Of a stretch of 64,000 bases of DNA, positions 33,183 to 42,975 are shown in pieces. The notes beneath the pieces are model-generated. The model was not told where the DNA came from, did not search any database, and worked only from the letters and a program-made list of their open reading frames with translations. Location: positions 48,539,345 to 48,603,344 of the forward strand of contig NC_030822.1 of the NCBI RefSeq assembly GCF_001704415.2, written 5' to 3'. A program made the position numbers and the translations under genes. The stretch's first letter is position 1; each line of letters starts with the position of its first letter. The DNA comes from Capra hircus (Eukaryota > Chordata > Mammalia > Artiodactyla > Bovidae).

Positions 33183-33941
33183 TTATTTTTAAAACTCTTA
33201 TTGGAGTATAGTTGGTTTACAATGTTGTCTTAGTTTCAAGTGTACAGCAAAGTATTTCAGTCATACATATATATATCTCCACTCTTTCTTAGATTTGTTC
33301 CCAGGTAGGTCATTACAGAATGTTGAGTAGGGTTCCCTGTGCTATATAGTAGGTCCTCATTAGTTATCTGCTTTGTATATAGTATATGTCAGTCGCAACC
33401 TCCCAATTTATCCCTCCCTCCTCTTACCATCTGGTACCCATAGTTTGTTTTCTGCATCTGTAACTCTATTTCTGTTGTGCATGTAGGTTCATTTATACCC
33501 TTTTTCAGATTCCACATATAAGCAATATTTGTCTTTCTCTGTCTGACTTACTGCATTTAGTATGACAATCTCTACGTCCTTCAAGTAGCTGCAAATGGCA
33601 TTGTTTTGATCTTTTTTTTATGGCTGAGTAGTATTCTAATGTGTATATGTATATCACATCTTCTTTTTCCGTTCCTCTGTTGATGGACATTTAGGTTGCG
33701 TCCACATTCTAGCTATTATAAACAGTGCTGCAGTGAACATTGGGGTGCATGCGTCTTTTTGAATCAAGGGTTTTCCTCTTTTCTGGATATACACCCAGGA
33801 GTGGGATTGATGGATCATATGGTAGCTCTACACTGACAATGAAAGACCAGAAAGAGAAGTCAAGGAAACAATCCCATCTACCATAGCATCAAAAAGAATA
33901 AAATACCTAGTAGTCAACCTCCCTAAGGAGACAAAATACCC
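33183..33941 (-). mobile_element. L1 LINE 3' end with inverted ORF2 piece
   Basis: 33183 to about 33830 is L1 3' sequence in reverse ('attggagtatagttggttta', 'gctgagtagtattctaatgt', 'gtgcatgcgtctttttgaat'). From about 33831 to 33941 the sequence switches to L1 ORF2 in forward orientation ('gaaagaccagaaagagaagt', 'aaagaataaaatacctagta'). The switch is a twin-priming type inversion. Confidence 0.82.
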
Positions 33942-33954
33942 ATTCTTCTCTAAC

Positions 33955-34140
33955 GTTGCTATGCATGCAGATCACCTGGAGCTCTTGTTGAAATGCAGAT
34001 TCTTTTTTTTTTTTTTTAATAAAAAAAGATTCTGACTCTGTAGGGGTCAGACTCAGGTCTAGGGTCCTGCCTTTCTAACAAGCTCCTGTTGATGCTGGCG
34101 CTGCAGGTCCCTGGACCACACTTTGGGTAGTGAGCTGCCT
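33955..34140 (-). mobile_element. MER5A relic interrupted by a T/A tract
   Basis: 'gcagatcacctggagctctt', then, after a 30-base interruption, 'gattctgactctgtaggggt', 'ctaacaagctcctgttgatg' and 'ggaccacactttgggtagtg' in reverse MER5A order. Confidence 0.8.
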
Positions 34141-34652
34141 GCTATAATCTCAAAGCCTCTCTGTCAGTGACCTTCCCTTCTCTTGCTTGGGCCCTCCTCC
34201 CCTCCTCTAGGTTAGACCCAGCCTCCTCAGTGGTCTCCACACCCATACATGCTACTTCCACCCCATCCTTTGTGCATCTTAAAAACTCATCTTCTCAAGA
34301 AGTGACTGCCCCCAGCCTGCTCCTCTCCAAATGCCTTCCGTGACTCACTAGCAAACGGAACACAGATTTCTCCAGCTACAGTGAAGACCCTCTTGAATTT
34401 AACCTCTGTCTCTTCGGTGTTTGAAATCTCAGGATTCTCACTGATTTCTCTTACTCCTTCTCTCTACCACTTCTTTGCCTCAGGGACTTGGTGGATTCTC
34501 TTCCTCCCACTGGTGCCCCTTCCCACTTCTAACAGTGGCTTTAATCTCAGCCCCCAAACCCACTCCCTCCTTCAAGGCACATGGACACCCCTTCCCCAGC
34601 TCAAAATGATCTAGAAAGTGCTACAACTCTGGGCTCAAATATGGTCATTTAT
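34141..34652. other. Unique intron-like DNA
   Basis: Pyrimidine-rich, no supported feature; possible faint L2 words near 34170-34390. Confidence 0.35.
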
Positions 34653-34780
34653 GGGACTTCCTGGGTGGTCCAGTGGTTAAGACTCCATGCTTCCACTGCA
34701 GGGGGCACGGGTTTGACCTATGGTTGGAAACTAAGATCCCACATACCGTGGAGCCATAACTAAGTAAAAAACAAATAAAT
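34653..34780 (+). mobile_element. CHR-type SINE
   Basis: 'gggacttcctgggtggtcca', 'ctaagatcccacataccgtg' and an (AAATA) tail. Confidence 0.85.
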
Positions 34781-34976
34781 GCACTTTCATCTTCCCTGGT
34801 GAGGTCCCCCATCTCTCTCAACAAACCTCACAGCGTCTCTCACAGGGCCTTGCTCCCACCCAGCCCTCAATCCTCTCATCCCAGTGCCTGAGAGATCTGT
34901 TTCCCAGTTCCTTTTAATGGGACTCTGTTCCATTTGCATTATTTATGCTCCTGTGTTAGATGAATTTTCATGGTGG

Positions 34977-35591
34977 TTCAGTTCAGTTCAGTTCAGTCAC
35001 TCAGTAGTGTCCGAATCTTTGCGACCCCATGAATTGCAGCGTGGCAGGCCTCCCTGTCCATCACCAACTCTTGGAGTTTACTCAAACTCATGTCCATCCA
35101 GTTGGTGATGCCATCCAGCCATCTCATCCTCTGTCGTCCCCTTCTCCTCCTGCCCCCAATCCTTCCCAGCATCAGAGTCTTTTCCAGTGTGTCAACTCTT
35201 TGCATGAGGTGGCCAAAGTATTGGAGTTTCAGCTTCAGCATCAGTCCTTCCAATGAATATTCAGGACTGATTTCCTTTACGATAGACGGGTTGAATCTAA
35301 TTGCAGTCCAAGGGACTCTCAATAGTCTTCTCCAACACCACAGTTCAAAAGCATCAATTCTTTGGCACTCAGCTGTCTTCACAATCCAACTCTCACATCC
35401 ATACATGACCGCTGGAAAAACCATAGCCTTGACTAGACAGACCTTTGTTGGCAAAGTAATGTCTCTGCTTTTGAATATGCTGTCTAGATTGGTCATAACT
35501 TTCCTTCCAAGGAGTAAGCGTCTTTTAATTTCATGGCTGCAATCACCATCTGCAATGATTTTGGGGCCCCAAAAAATAAAGTCTGACACTG
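34977..35591 (-). mobile_element. BovB LINE 3' end, 615 bp, perfect target duplication
   Basis: Starts with (GTTCA)n and runs about 0.6 kb into the RT C-terminal region. The - strand translation is open for nearly 200 codons, with landmarks GCESWIVKTAECQRID and GGRRRRGRQRMRWLDG. The 10-bp duplication ttcatggtgg lies at 34967-34976 and 35592-35601. Without the RT core it has no activity. Confidence 0.95.
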
Positions 35592-35618
35592 TTCATGGTG
35601 GTAAATCACCTCAAATCC

Positions 35619-35631
35619 TGTTTGGAAATTG
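35619..35631 (+). repeat. Target-site duplication of the BovB at 35632-37332
   Basis: tgtttggaaattg here is repeated exactly at 37333-37345 on the far side of the composite element. Confidence 0.9.
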
Positions 35632-37332
35632 TTCAGTTCAGTTCAGTTGCTCAGTCATGTCCAACTCTTTGCGACCCCATGGACCGCAGCATGCCAGGCT
35701 TCCCTGTCCCATACCAACTCCTGGAGCTTACTCAAACTCATGTCCATCGAGTCAGTGATGCCATCCAGCCATCTCATCCTCTGTCATCCCCTTCTCTTCC
35801 CACCTTTAATCTTTCCCAGCATCAGGGTCTTTTCCAGCGAGTCAGTTCTTTGCATCAGGTAGCCAAAGTATTGGAGTTTCAGCTTCAGCATCAGTCCTTC
35901 CAATGAATATTCAGGGTTGATGTCCTTTAGGATAGACTGGTTGAATCTACTTGCAGTTCAAGGGACTCTCAAGAGTCTTCTCCAGCACCGCAGTTCAAAA
36001 GCATCAATTCTACAGCACTCAGCTTTCTTTACAATCCAACTCTCACATCCATACATGAGTACTGGAAAAACCGTAGCTTTGACCAGATGGACCTTTATTG
36101 GCAAAGTAATGTCTCTGCTTTTTAATATGCTGTCCAGGTTGATCATAGCTTTCCTTCCAAAGAGCAAGAATCTTTTAATTTCATGGCTGTAGTCAACATC
36201 TGCAGTGATTTTGGAGCCCCCCAAAATAAGGTCTGTCATTGTTTCCATTGTTTCCCCATCTATTTGCTATGAAGTGATGGGACCTCTTGATGAAAGTGAA
36301 AGAAGAGAGTGAAAAAGTTGGCTTAAAGCTCAACATTCAGAAAACTAAGATCATGGCATCCAGTCCCATCACTTCATGGTAAATAGATGGGAAAACAGTG
36401 GAAACTGTGGCTGACTTTATTTTTTTGGCTTCCAAAATCACTGCAGATGGTGACTGCAGCCATGAAATTAAAAGATGCTTACTCCTTGGAAGGAAAGTTA
36501 TGACCAATCTATACAGCATATTCAAAAGCAGAGACATTACTTTGCCAACAAAGGTCCATCTAGTCAAGGCTATGGTTTTTCCAGTAGTCATGTATGGATG
36601 TGAGAGTTGGACTGTGAAGAAAGCTGAGGCCAAAGAATTGATGCTTTTGCACTGTGGTGTTGTAGAAGACTCTTGAGAGTCCCATGGACAGCAAGGAGAT
36701 CCAACCAGTCCATCCAAAAGGAAATCAGTCCTGGGTGTTCATTGGAAGGACTGATGTTGAAGCTGAAACTCCAATATTTTAGCCACCTAATGTGAAGAGC
36801 TGATTCATTTGAAAAGACCCTGATGTTGGGAAAGATTGAAGAAAGGAGGAGAAGGGGACAACAGAGGATAAGATGGTTAGATGGCATCACTGACTCAATG
36901 GACATGAATTTGGATAAACTCTGGGAGTTGGTGATGGACAGGGAGGCCTGGCGTGCTGTGGTTCATGGGGTTGCAAAGAGTCAGACACGACTGAGTGACT
37001 GAATTGAACTGAACTGAACTGAACTGAACTGATGGGACCGGATGCCATGATCTTTTCGGAATGTTGAGTTTTAAGCCAACTTTTTCACTCTCCTCTTTCG
37101 CTTTCATGAAGAGGCTCTTTAGTTCTTCTTCACTTTCTGCCATAAGGGTGGTGTCATCTGTGTATCTGAGGTTATTGATATTTCTTCCAGCAATCTTTCT
37201 TCCAGCTTGTGCTTCATCCAGCCCAGCATTTCGAATGATGTACTCTGCATATAAATTAAATAAGCAGGGCGACAATATACAGCTTTGACGTACTCCTTTT
37301 CCGATTTGGAACCAGTCTGTTGTTCCATCCCA
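35632..37332 (-). mobile_element. BovB LINE, split by an oppositely oriented BovB
   Basis: The 3' part is 35632-36284 and the 5' part 37040-37332, both in reverse. They rejoin exactly if the inner 745-bp copy and one duplication are removed. The RT motif region (NNLRYTDDTTLMAE on the - strand) lies in 37040-37332, with YADD changed to YTDD. The outer duplication is tgtttggaaattg. Truncated and disrupted, so inactive. Confidence 0.94.
36285..37029 (+). mobile_element. BovB LINE, 745 bp, nested head-on in another BovB
   Basis: Runs from 'tcttgatgaaagtgaaagaa' to the (TGAAC)n tail in forward orientation. The 10-bp duplication tgatgggacc lies at 36275-36284 and 37030-37039. Because host copy and guest are in opposite orientation, their shared sequence forms long inverted repeats. 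Confidence 0.95.
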
Positions 37333-37575
37333 TGTTTGGAAATTGGTAAGCTAGAAATCAGAAATAATCAGCTGCAAGAGTAGACATTCAGGAAATATGT
37401 GTTAAATGAATAAATGGGTGCTTACTTCAGGACCAAGAAAAGAGCAGGCTACTGTACGCTCTTCCCACTCCTTCCTGCCTCTGGCCCTTTTGCACATCTG
37501 TCCCTCTAAATGTGCAAAACACATCTGTCCCCCACATCCCACACCAAGCCTATTGAATCAGACAGTTCTCAGATT

Positions 37576-37629
37576 CTTGTGTGTGTGTGTGTGTGTGATA
37601 AGCACCTGGTGTGTGTGTGTGTGTGTGTT
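37576..37629 (+). repeat. Two (GT)n microsatellite runs
   Basis: GT runs at about 37579-37597 and 37609-37629, separated by 'ataagcacctg'. The second abuts the Bov-tA SINE. Confidence 0.9.
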
Positions 37630-37829
37630 AGTCGCTCAGTCGTGCCCAACTCTTTGCGACCCCATGGACTGCAATCTACCAGGTTCCTCTGTCCATGAGA
37701 TTTTCCAGGCAGGGATACTGGAGTGGGTTGCCATTTCCTTCTCCAAGGGATCTTCCCAACCCAGGGATCGAACCTGGGTCTCCTGCACTGCAGGCAAATT
37801 CTTTACCGACTGAGCTACAAGGGAAGCAC
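37630..37829 (-). mobile_element. Bov-tA SINE
   Basis: 'agtcgctcagtcgtgcccaa', 'gatcgaacctgggtctcctg' and 'ttaccgactgagctacaagg'. The 'aagcacctgg' next to it is repeated at 37600 (ataagcacctggtg) and 37825 (ggaagcacctggag), a probable target duplication that also encloses the GT run. Confidence 0.9.
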
Positions 37830-37970
37830 CTGGAGGGCTTGTTAAAATGCAGGTTGCTGGGGACCACCCCAGAGACTGTGGGAATGGGACCAAGAATTTG
37901 CATTTGAAACAAGTCCCCAGATAATGTTGATGCTGCTCTGAAAATGACTCTTGGACCACTGCTCTGCAGA
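37830..37970 (-). mobile_element. MER5A relic
   Basis: 'ggagggcttgttaaaatgca', 'accaagaatttgcatttgaa' and 'aatgttgatgctgctctgaa' in reverse MER5A order. Confidence 0.8.
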
Positions 37971-38011
37971 GAAGCCCCAGTCATTCTGTATCTAAAGAAA
38001 AGAAACCACAG

Positions 38012-38110
38012 GGACTTTCTTGGTGGTCCAGCGGTTAAGACACTTTCCCACTGAGAGTGTGTGGGTTTGATCCCTGGTCAGGAAACGGAGATTCTGCAAA
38101 AGAAACCAAA
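38012..38110 (+). mobile_element. CHR-type SINE, short
   Basis: 'gggactttcttggtggtcca', 'gtttgatccctggtcaggaa' and a (AAAGA)n tail. Confidence 0.75.
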
Positions 38111-38199
38111 GAAAAGAAAAGAAAGCACAGAGCCTCTTATGGACTAAGTGTGACTGGTTTAGCACATGGTAGGGACTTTGTAAATATCTAATGGATTAA

Positions 38200-38401
38200 G
38201 GGCTTCCCTCATAGCTCAGTCAGCAAAGAGTCTGCCTGCAATGCAGGAAACCCCCTGGGTTGGGAAGATTTCCCCTGGAGAAGGAAATGGCAACCCACTC
38301 CAGTATTCTTGCCTGGAGAATCTCATGGACGAAGGAGCCTAACAGGCTACAGTCTATGGGGTTGCAAGAGTTGGACACAACTCATTGACTAAACCACCAC
38401 C
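38200..38401 (+). mobile_element. Bov-tA SINE with perfect target duplication
   Basis: Full-length forward copy ('gcttccctcatagctcagtc' to 'ggacacaactcattgactaa') flanked by aatggattaa at 38190-38199 and 38402-38411. Confidence 0.95.
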
Positions 38402-38424
38402 AATGGATTAAATTCTTTGCTTCA

Positions 38425-38462
38425 GGGCTTCCGTGATGGTCCAGTGGTTAAGAACCACTTGT
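38425..38462 (+). mobile_element. CHR-type SINE head fragment
   Basis: 'gggcttccgtgatggtccag' and 'tggttaagaaccact' only; about 38 bp. Confidence 0.55.
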
Positions 38463-38749
38463 GTGTGTTTGCCACACAAAGTTGGCAAGCTCTTTCTCAG
38501 CTTCTTGAAACTTTCATGCCTCAGGTGTTTATAAGGCGAGGAGGCTTCTAAACAGGAGAACCATAGCAGGTCCCCGCCATTCTCTGCACCGGGAAATCAG
38601 CACATCAAAGCCCTGTCTCTAACCACGCATCCCAAATAACTCAGCAGCATTCAGCCACCCATTCCCTAGGCTCTGGTGTTGCGTATCTGCGGTGCTCTGA
38701 TTTTCCCTTAAAATAAGCAGTCAGTGTCACGTGAGCCAGCACTTTGTTG
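38463..38749. other. Unique DNA
   Basis: No supported feature. Confidence 0.35.
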
Positions 38750-38958
38750 TTGTTGCTTAGTCGCTAAATCATGTCTGACTTTTTGACCCCATGGACTGTA
38801 GCCCACCAGACTTCCCTGTCCATGGGATTTCCCTGGCAAGAATACTGGTGTGAGTTGCCATTTCATCCTCCAGGGGAATCTTCCTGATCCAAGGATCGAA
38901 CCCATATCTCCTGCACTGACAGGCAGATTCTTTACCACTGAGCCCCCTGGGAAGCCCT
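38750..38958 (-). mobile_element. Bov-tA SINE
   Basis: 'gcttagtcgctaaatcatgt', 'gatcgaacccatatctcctg' and 'ttaccactgagccccctggg'. Confidence 0.92.
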
Positions 38959-39254
38959 GAACCACCACTTGGGACATTATAAAAACCTATAGAGAAGCCA
39001 CTCAGCAAAATCTGCTTCTAAGGACTGTCCTTCCCAAAATGTCAGTATTTATTTACCTTCGCAGGCAAGGAAAAATTAAGTTCATGAGGGTATAGCTGGA
39101 CTGTCGAAATAAATTCTTATCACCAGTGCCTGCTTTGTGGTTCTCATTTTTTAAAATAACACACACCCATCCATATTTCAGCACATTCATTTCTCTAATG
39201 CTTTGACAGATCTCTGTTCCTTCCACATTTTACAAATGTCTTAGAACCAGGCCT

Positions 39255-39358
39255 GCATGGCAACTACTTCATGAACTTCTTGAGGGAACAACTGTCTTTT
39301 ATATTTGAATCCCCAGTGACTAGTATAATTCCTGGCACATAAAGGAGCTCAGAGAATT
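39255..39358 (+). mobile_element. L2 LINE 3' end fragment
   Basis: 'tgaacttcttgagggaacaa', 'tatttgaatccccagtgact' and 'aattcctggcacataaagga'. Confidence 0.65.
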
Positions 39359-39382
39359 AAATACAGATAGCAATAGTCATAG

Positions 39383-39622
39383 CTAATACTCACTGAGCAT
39401 TTTCTCTGTGCCATGCACTGTGAAGCCCTTCGTGTGATGATCTCACTGTGACCCTCACAACTACCCAGGGGCTGTGGATTACTAGCCCCACACCTGGTAG
39501 GTGGAAACAGCATGGGGCTCAGAGAGGGAAGTAACTTGTTCAGGTCCAACAGCCAGGAAGTGGTAAAGCCAATTTTGAATCCAGGTCTGTCTAGCTCCAA
39601 AGCCCCTGTGTTCGACCTTGCC
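39383..39622 (-). mobile_element. MIR SINE, near full length
   Basis: 'aatactcactgagcattttc', 'gaagtaacttgttcaggtcc' and 'ttttgaatccaggtctgtct' in reverse MIR order. Confidence 0.8.
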
Positions 39623-39656
39623 CAGCATGAGGACAAGAGTGAAACTAATCTTGATT

Positions 39657-39868
39657 TTGTTGTTCAGTCGGTATGTCATGTCCGCCTCTTTTGTGATCCC
39701 ACGCACTGTAGCCCTCCAGGCTCCTCTGTCCATGGGGTTTCCCAGGCAAGAGTACTGGAGTGGGTCGCCACTTCCTTCTCCAGGGGATCTTCCTGACCCA
39801 GGGATCAAACCCACATCTCCTACCTTGGCAGGCAGATTCTTTACCACTGGGCCACCAGTGAAGCCCTA
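39657..39868 (-). mobile_element. Bov-tA SINE
   Basis: Full-length reverse copy. The flanks taatcttgatttt and taatcctggtttt are a diverged target duplication. Confidence 0.92.
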
Positions 39869-40984
39869 ATCCTGGTTTTAGAGACTGAAATATTCAGGTA
39901 CTCTATTGGCTTTGTGATTTATTGCAAAACTAAAATCATATACCTGATGGCATAACATATATGAGACTAATGAATAGTGCCTTAAAAAGGGAGATGGTGA
40001 GGCCCAGCTAAGAGACTGGGTCCTACCAAAATAGGCAGGCTGAGCTGGCACGGTCCCTGAAGTCCCCAAGGCTGAATTCCAGCAGCATCCAGAGTGTCTG
40101 AATTCTCCACCATTGTTCTCCCTCTTTGTCTCCTCCAGGAGAGAGGCATTTTATTAAGACTGCAGCATTCCATTATGTAGGCATGCTGAGAGTTAGCTAG
40201 CTCACTCATTGAAAGGGACGGCTCTCTCTGATTGATGGGGCTGCGGGCTGTAATTGGAAGGGCACTCCAAGGCTGAGAAGCAGTACGTGACTTGCCTAAG
40301 ATTCCAGGGCAGATCTCTGGTGGCCGATCGATATTAGAGCCCCAGTCGCCTCACCCCGTCCCGAGGGCACTCTCCCTTCCCCCACATTCCTACCTGATAA
40401 AGCCTGGCTGGGTATTAGGGTTCTAGCAAAGCGGCAGAGGGCGCTTTCAAGTGGGCTGAGTGATGGAAACCTGCCAGAGCAGCCCTGGGGAGAGGGCTGG
40501 CTGTGTTGGAGGGACCACATAGGAAGGAATGGGAAAAAATCATTTAAGGAAGAAATGGCTGCAAGGAAGGAAGTAGTGCAGAGCTGGGAGAGGTCAGGAT
40601 CGCCTGCAGAAGCAGCACGGGCTTGGCGTCCTCCCCCCACCCCCGAGATAGGACAGTCTGCACTGGATCCGAAAGCCAGAGCTCCAGGCTCCGCTCCGTC
40701 ATTCACACGCACATCATGTACACTCGGGCAAGTGACTTAGCCTCTGGGCCCTCGTTTCTTCTTTATCCTGAGAAAGAGAGCTTGTCCTGCGGCATTGCTG
40801 AGATATCCTAGCTCTACTGTTCCCGGATTCTCCTGAGCTAGGATTATTTAGGGTTAGGCTGCTGTCCTAAACCTTCTCAGACATTGTCATCTCCTCTCCC
40901 AGCTCCTCTTAGTTTTATTTTAGAATAAGGAGCCAGCTGATAAATTGGTCCGAGGTATTGAACATCTGTGATTCCAACGTTCTC
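39869..40984. other. Unique DNA
   Basis: No recognisable repeat. 40290-40700 is somewhat CpG-enriched, and open frames there (40296-40712 on -) follow from that. No exon pair is supported. Confidence 0.4.
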
Positions 40985-41211
40985 CTGGCTGCACTGGGTC
41001 TTCGTTGCTGTACACAGGCTTTCTCTAGTTGCAGTGCATGGGCTCTACAGTAGTTGCGACTCACAGGCCCTAGAGCACCAGCTCAGTAGTTGTGGTACAC
41101 ATGCTTAGTTGCTCTGTGACATGTGGGATCTTCCCAGACCAAGGATTGAACACCTGTCCCCTGCATTGGTAGGTGGATTCTTCACTACTGGACTATCAGG
41201 GAAGTCCCACT
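40985..41211 (-). mobile_element. CHR-type tRNA-derived SINE
   Basis: 'ctggctgcactgggtcttcg', 'ctttctctagttgcagtgca' and 'actggactatcagggaagtc'. Confidence 0.88.
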
Positions 41212-41436
41212 CCTAAAATTCTTAAACATTAACGTAAACTTCAGCATTCAATAGAAATATTAACCAGAATAATTTGTTAGCAAAATAAAAGGGAGAGATC
41301 AGGAAAGAGAGTGTCTGAGTAGTGATATTTGAGGAGATTTCCCCTGGAGCCATATACAATAAGCCATATGCACTGCTGCTGGGAGTGCTTAGCAAGTATT
41401 TCCGGGAGGAAGGGAGCATCTTTTGGGATTTGATTG

Positions 41437-41560
41437 GCAGGCAGATTCTTTACCACTGAGTTAGCTGGGAAGCCCCTTAGTTCTCTGACCAATCAAATCT
41501 GTGCCTCTTGCATTGGATGGTCAGAGCCCCAACCACTGGACCACCCAGAAAGTTCCAGGA
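41437..41560 (-). mobile_element. Composite of Bov-tA and CHR SINE ends
   Basis: 41437-41478 is the head of a Bov-tA in reverse ('ttaccactgagttagctggg'). It is joined directly to 41479-41560, a CHR end in reverse ('ccaaccactggaccacccag'). The word gaccaatcaaat at 41488 echoes 'gatttgattggc' at 41429 as an inverted pair. Confidence 0.6.
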
Positions 41561-41680
41561 AGCCCCTTCTAAGAGTTCGCCTGAAGAATGAAACATAGCT
41601 GGCCTCTGTCCCACAGGTGAAGTCTCACAAATGTTGTGTCTTTCCTTCAGTTATGCAAAATGCCCTTCGGGTACTGTGAA

Positions 41681-41797
41681 GTTGCTCAGTCGTGTCCGAC
41701 TCTTTGCGAGCCCATGGAGTGTAGCCTACCAGGCTCCTCTATCCATGGAATTTTCCAGGCAAGAGTACTGGAGTGGGTTGCCACTTCCTTCTGCCTG
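41681..41797 (-). mobile_element. Bov-tA SINE fragment
   Basis: Bov-A half only ('tgctcagtcgtgtccgactc' to 'gccacttccttctgcc'). Confidence 0.85.
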
Positions 41798-41869
41798 GCC
41801 CTAAACAGCCCTCTCTCTTACTTCTTGCATCAGTCACTATTGCTCCATATAGAAGCATCCGCCCTCTAG

Positions 41870-42044
41870 TTAAGTGACTAAAACAACACGCATTTCTTAT
41901 TTCACAGTTTCTGTGGGTTAGGGATTCAGAAGAGGCTTACCAGCTGGTTCTGGCTTAGGACCCTGAGTTTGCAGTCAAGCTGAGGCTACAATCATCTGAA
42001 GGCTTGGCTGGGGCTGAAGGATCGATCTGCTTCTTTGGTATGAG
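41870..42044. mobile_element. MER-class repeat, left part (family not named)
   Basis: 'atttcacagtttctgtgggt', 'gttctggcttaggaccctga' and 'atctgaaggcttggctgggg' match a medium reiterated mammalian repeat that resumes after the MLT1 LTR at about 42441. Confidence 0.5.
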
Positions 42045-42440
42045 TTGATATTTCGGCTAAGAAACACATTTATTTTTTCACGGTTCTGGAGGCTGGAAAT
42101 TCGTGGTCAAGGTGCCAGCAAATGGATTTCTTCTGAAGGCTCTCTTCCTTGCTTGCAGATGGCAGCTCCTTACTATGACTTCACTTGGCCTTTCTTTGGT
42201 ACATGGGTACAGGGAGGGAGAGAGGGGGAGATGGAGAGAGAGGGAGGGAGATGTGGTGGGCGTGCTCTCTGCTTCTCTTCTTATAAGAACACTAATCATT
42301 AGCCCCCCACCCCGACCCTGTGACCTCACTTAATCTTAATTACTTCCTTAGAGGTTTCATCTCCAAATATGGCCATGCTGTGAGGGGAGTTAGGGCTTTG
42401 GTATGTGAATTTGGGGGATACAAACCTTCAGTCCACAATA
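42045..42440 (-). mobile_element. MLT1-type LTR (ERVL-MaLR)
   Basis: Reverse LTR: 'tcacggttctggaggctgga', 'ggtcaaggtgccagcaaatg', a GGGA-rich low-complexity stretch at 42210-42255, 'acctcacttaatcttaatta' and the terminal 'ttcagtccaca'. A non-coding solitary LTR relic of an ancient MaLR retrotransposon. Confidence 0.75.
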
Positions 42441-42730
42441 GCTTCCAGGATGGCATATTTACATGATGCTGGTTGTAGGCAGAAGGCTTAGTTTCTCCCC
42501 TTGTGGGCTTTTCCATGCACTGCTTTATCATCCTCATGCCATGATGCCTGTGTTGCTGAGAGAGAGCAATCCAAGAAAGCAAGACAGAAGTCACGACGTG
42601 TTGATGACCCACTCTCAGAAGTCACACACCATCATTTCTGCAAAACCCTGTTGCTTACAAAGACTGGGTCTATTCAGCGTCGAAAGAAACCATATAGAGA
42701 CATGTGAATGCCAGGAGGCCAGTCATTGAG
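42441..42730. mobile_element. MER-class repeat, right part
   Basis: 'gagagagcaatccaagaaag', 'cagaagtcacacaccatcat' and 'aatgccaggaggccagtcat' continue the repeat begun at 41870. Confidence 0.5.
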
Positions 42731-42829
42731 GGCAGAGCAGGGAGGCTGGCTGCCATGTCTCTGAATGAAAAGACATGATGAGATGGTATCAAAAAAAGGA
42801 CGTATGTTTTTAAAACCTTCAGAGTTGGA

Positions 42830-42975
42830 GCTGAAGTCAAATCCTAGCTCCACACTTGTGAGTTCTGCAAGCACTAAACCTCTCTGAGTCTGTTTCTCCA
42901 TCAATAGGCTAATAATACCTTCCTCATAGGAGGATTGTATTAAATGAGAGAATAGATTTGCTGAGTTACAATCAT
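42830..42975 (+). mobile_element. MIR SINE
   Basis: 'caaatcctagctccacactt', 'gagtctgtttctccatcaat' and 'ggattgtattaaatgagaga'. Confidence 0.75.

Noticed and set aside
35090..35758. 222-codon + strand frame rich in Ser/Leu
   Set aside because: It is the antisense strand of two adjacent BovB copies.
34977..37332. BovB cluster as a CRISPR-like or programmed repeat array
   Set aside because: Repeats are LINE copies with individual target duplications and different truncation points, not regularly spaced units.
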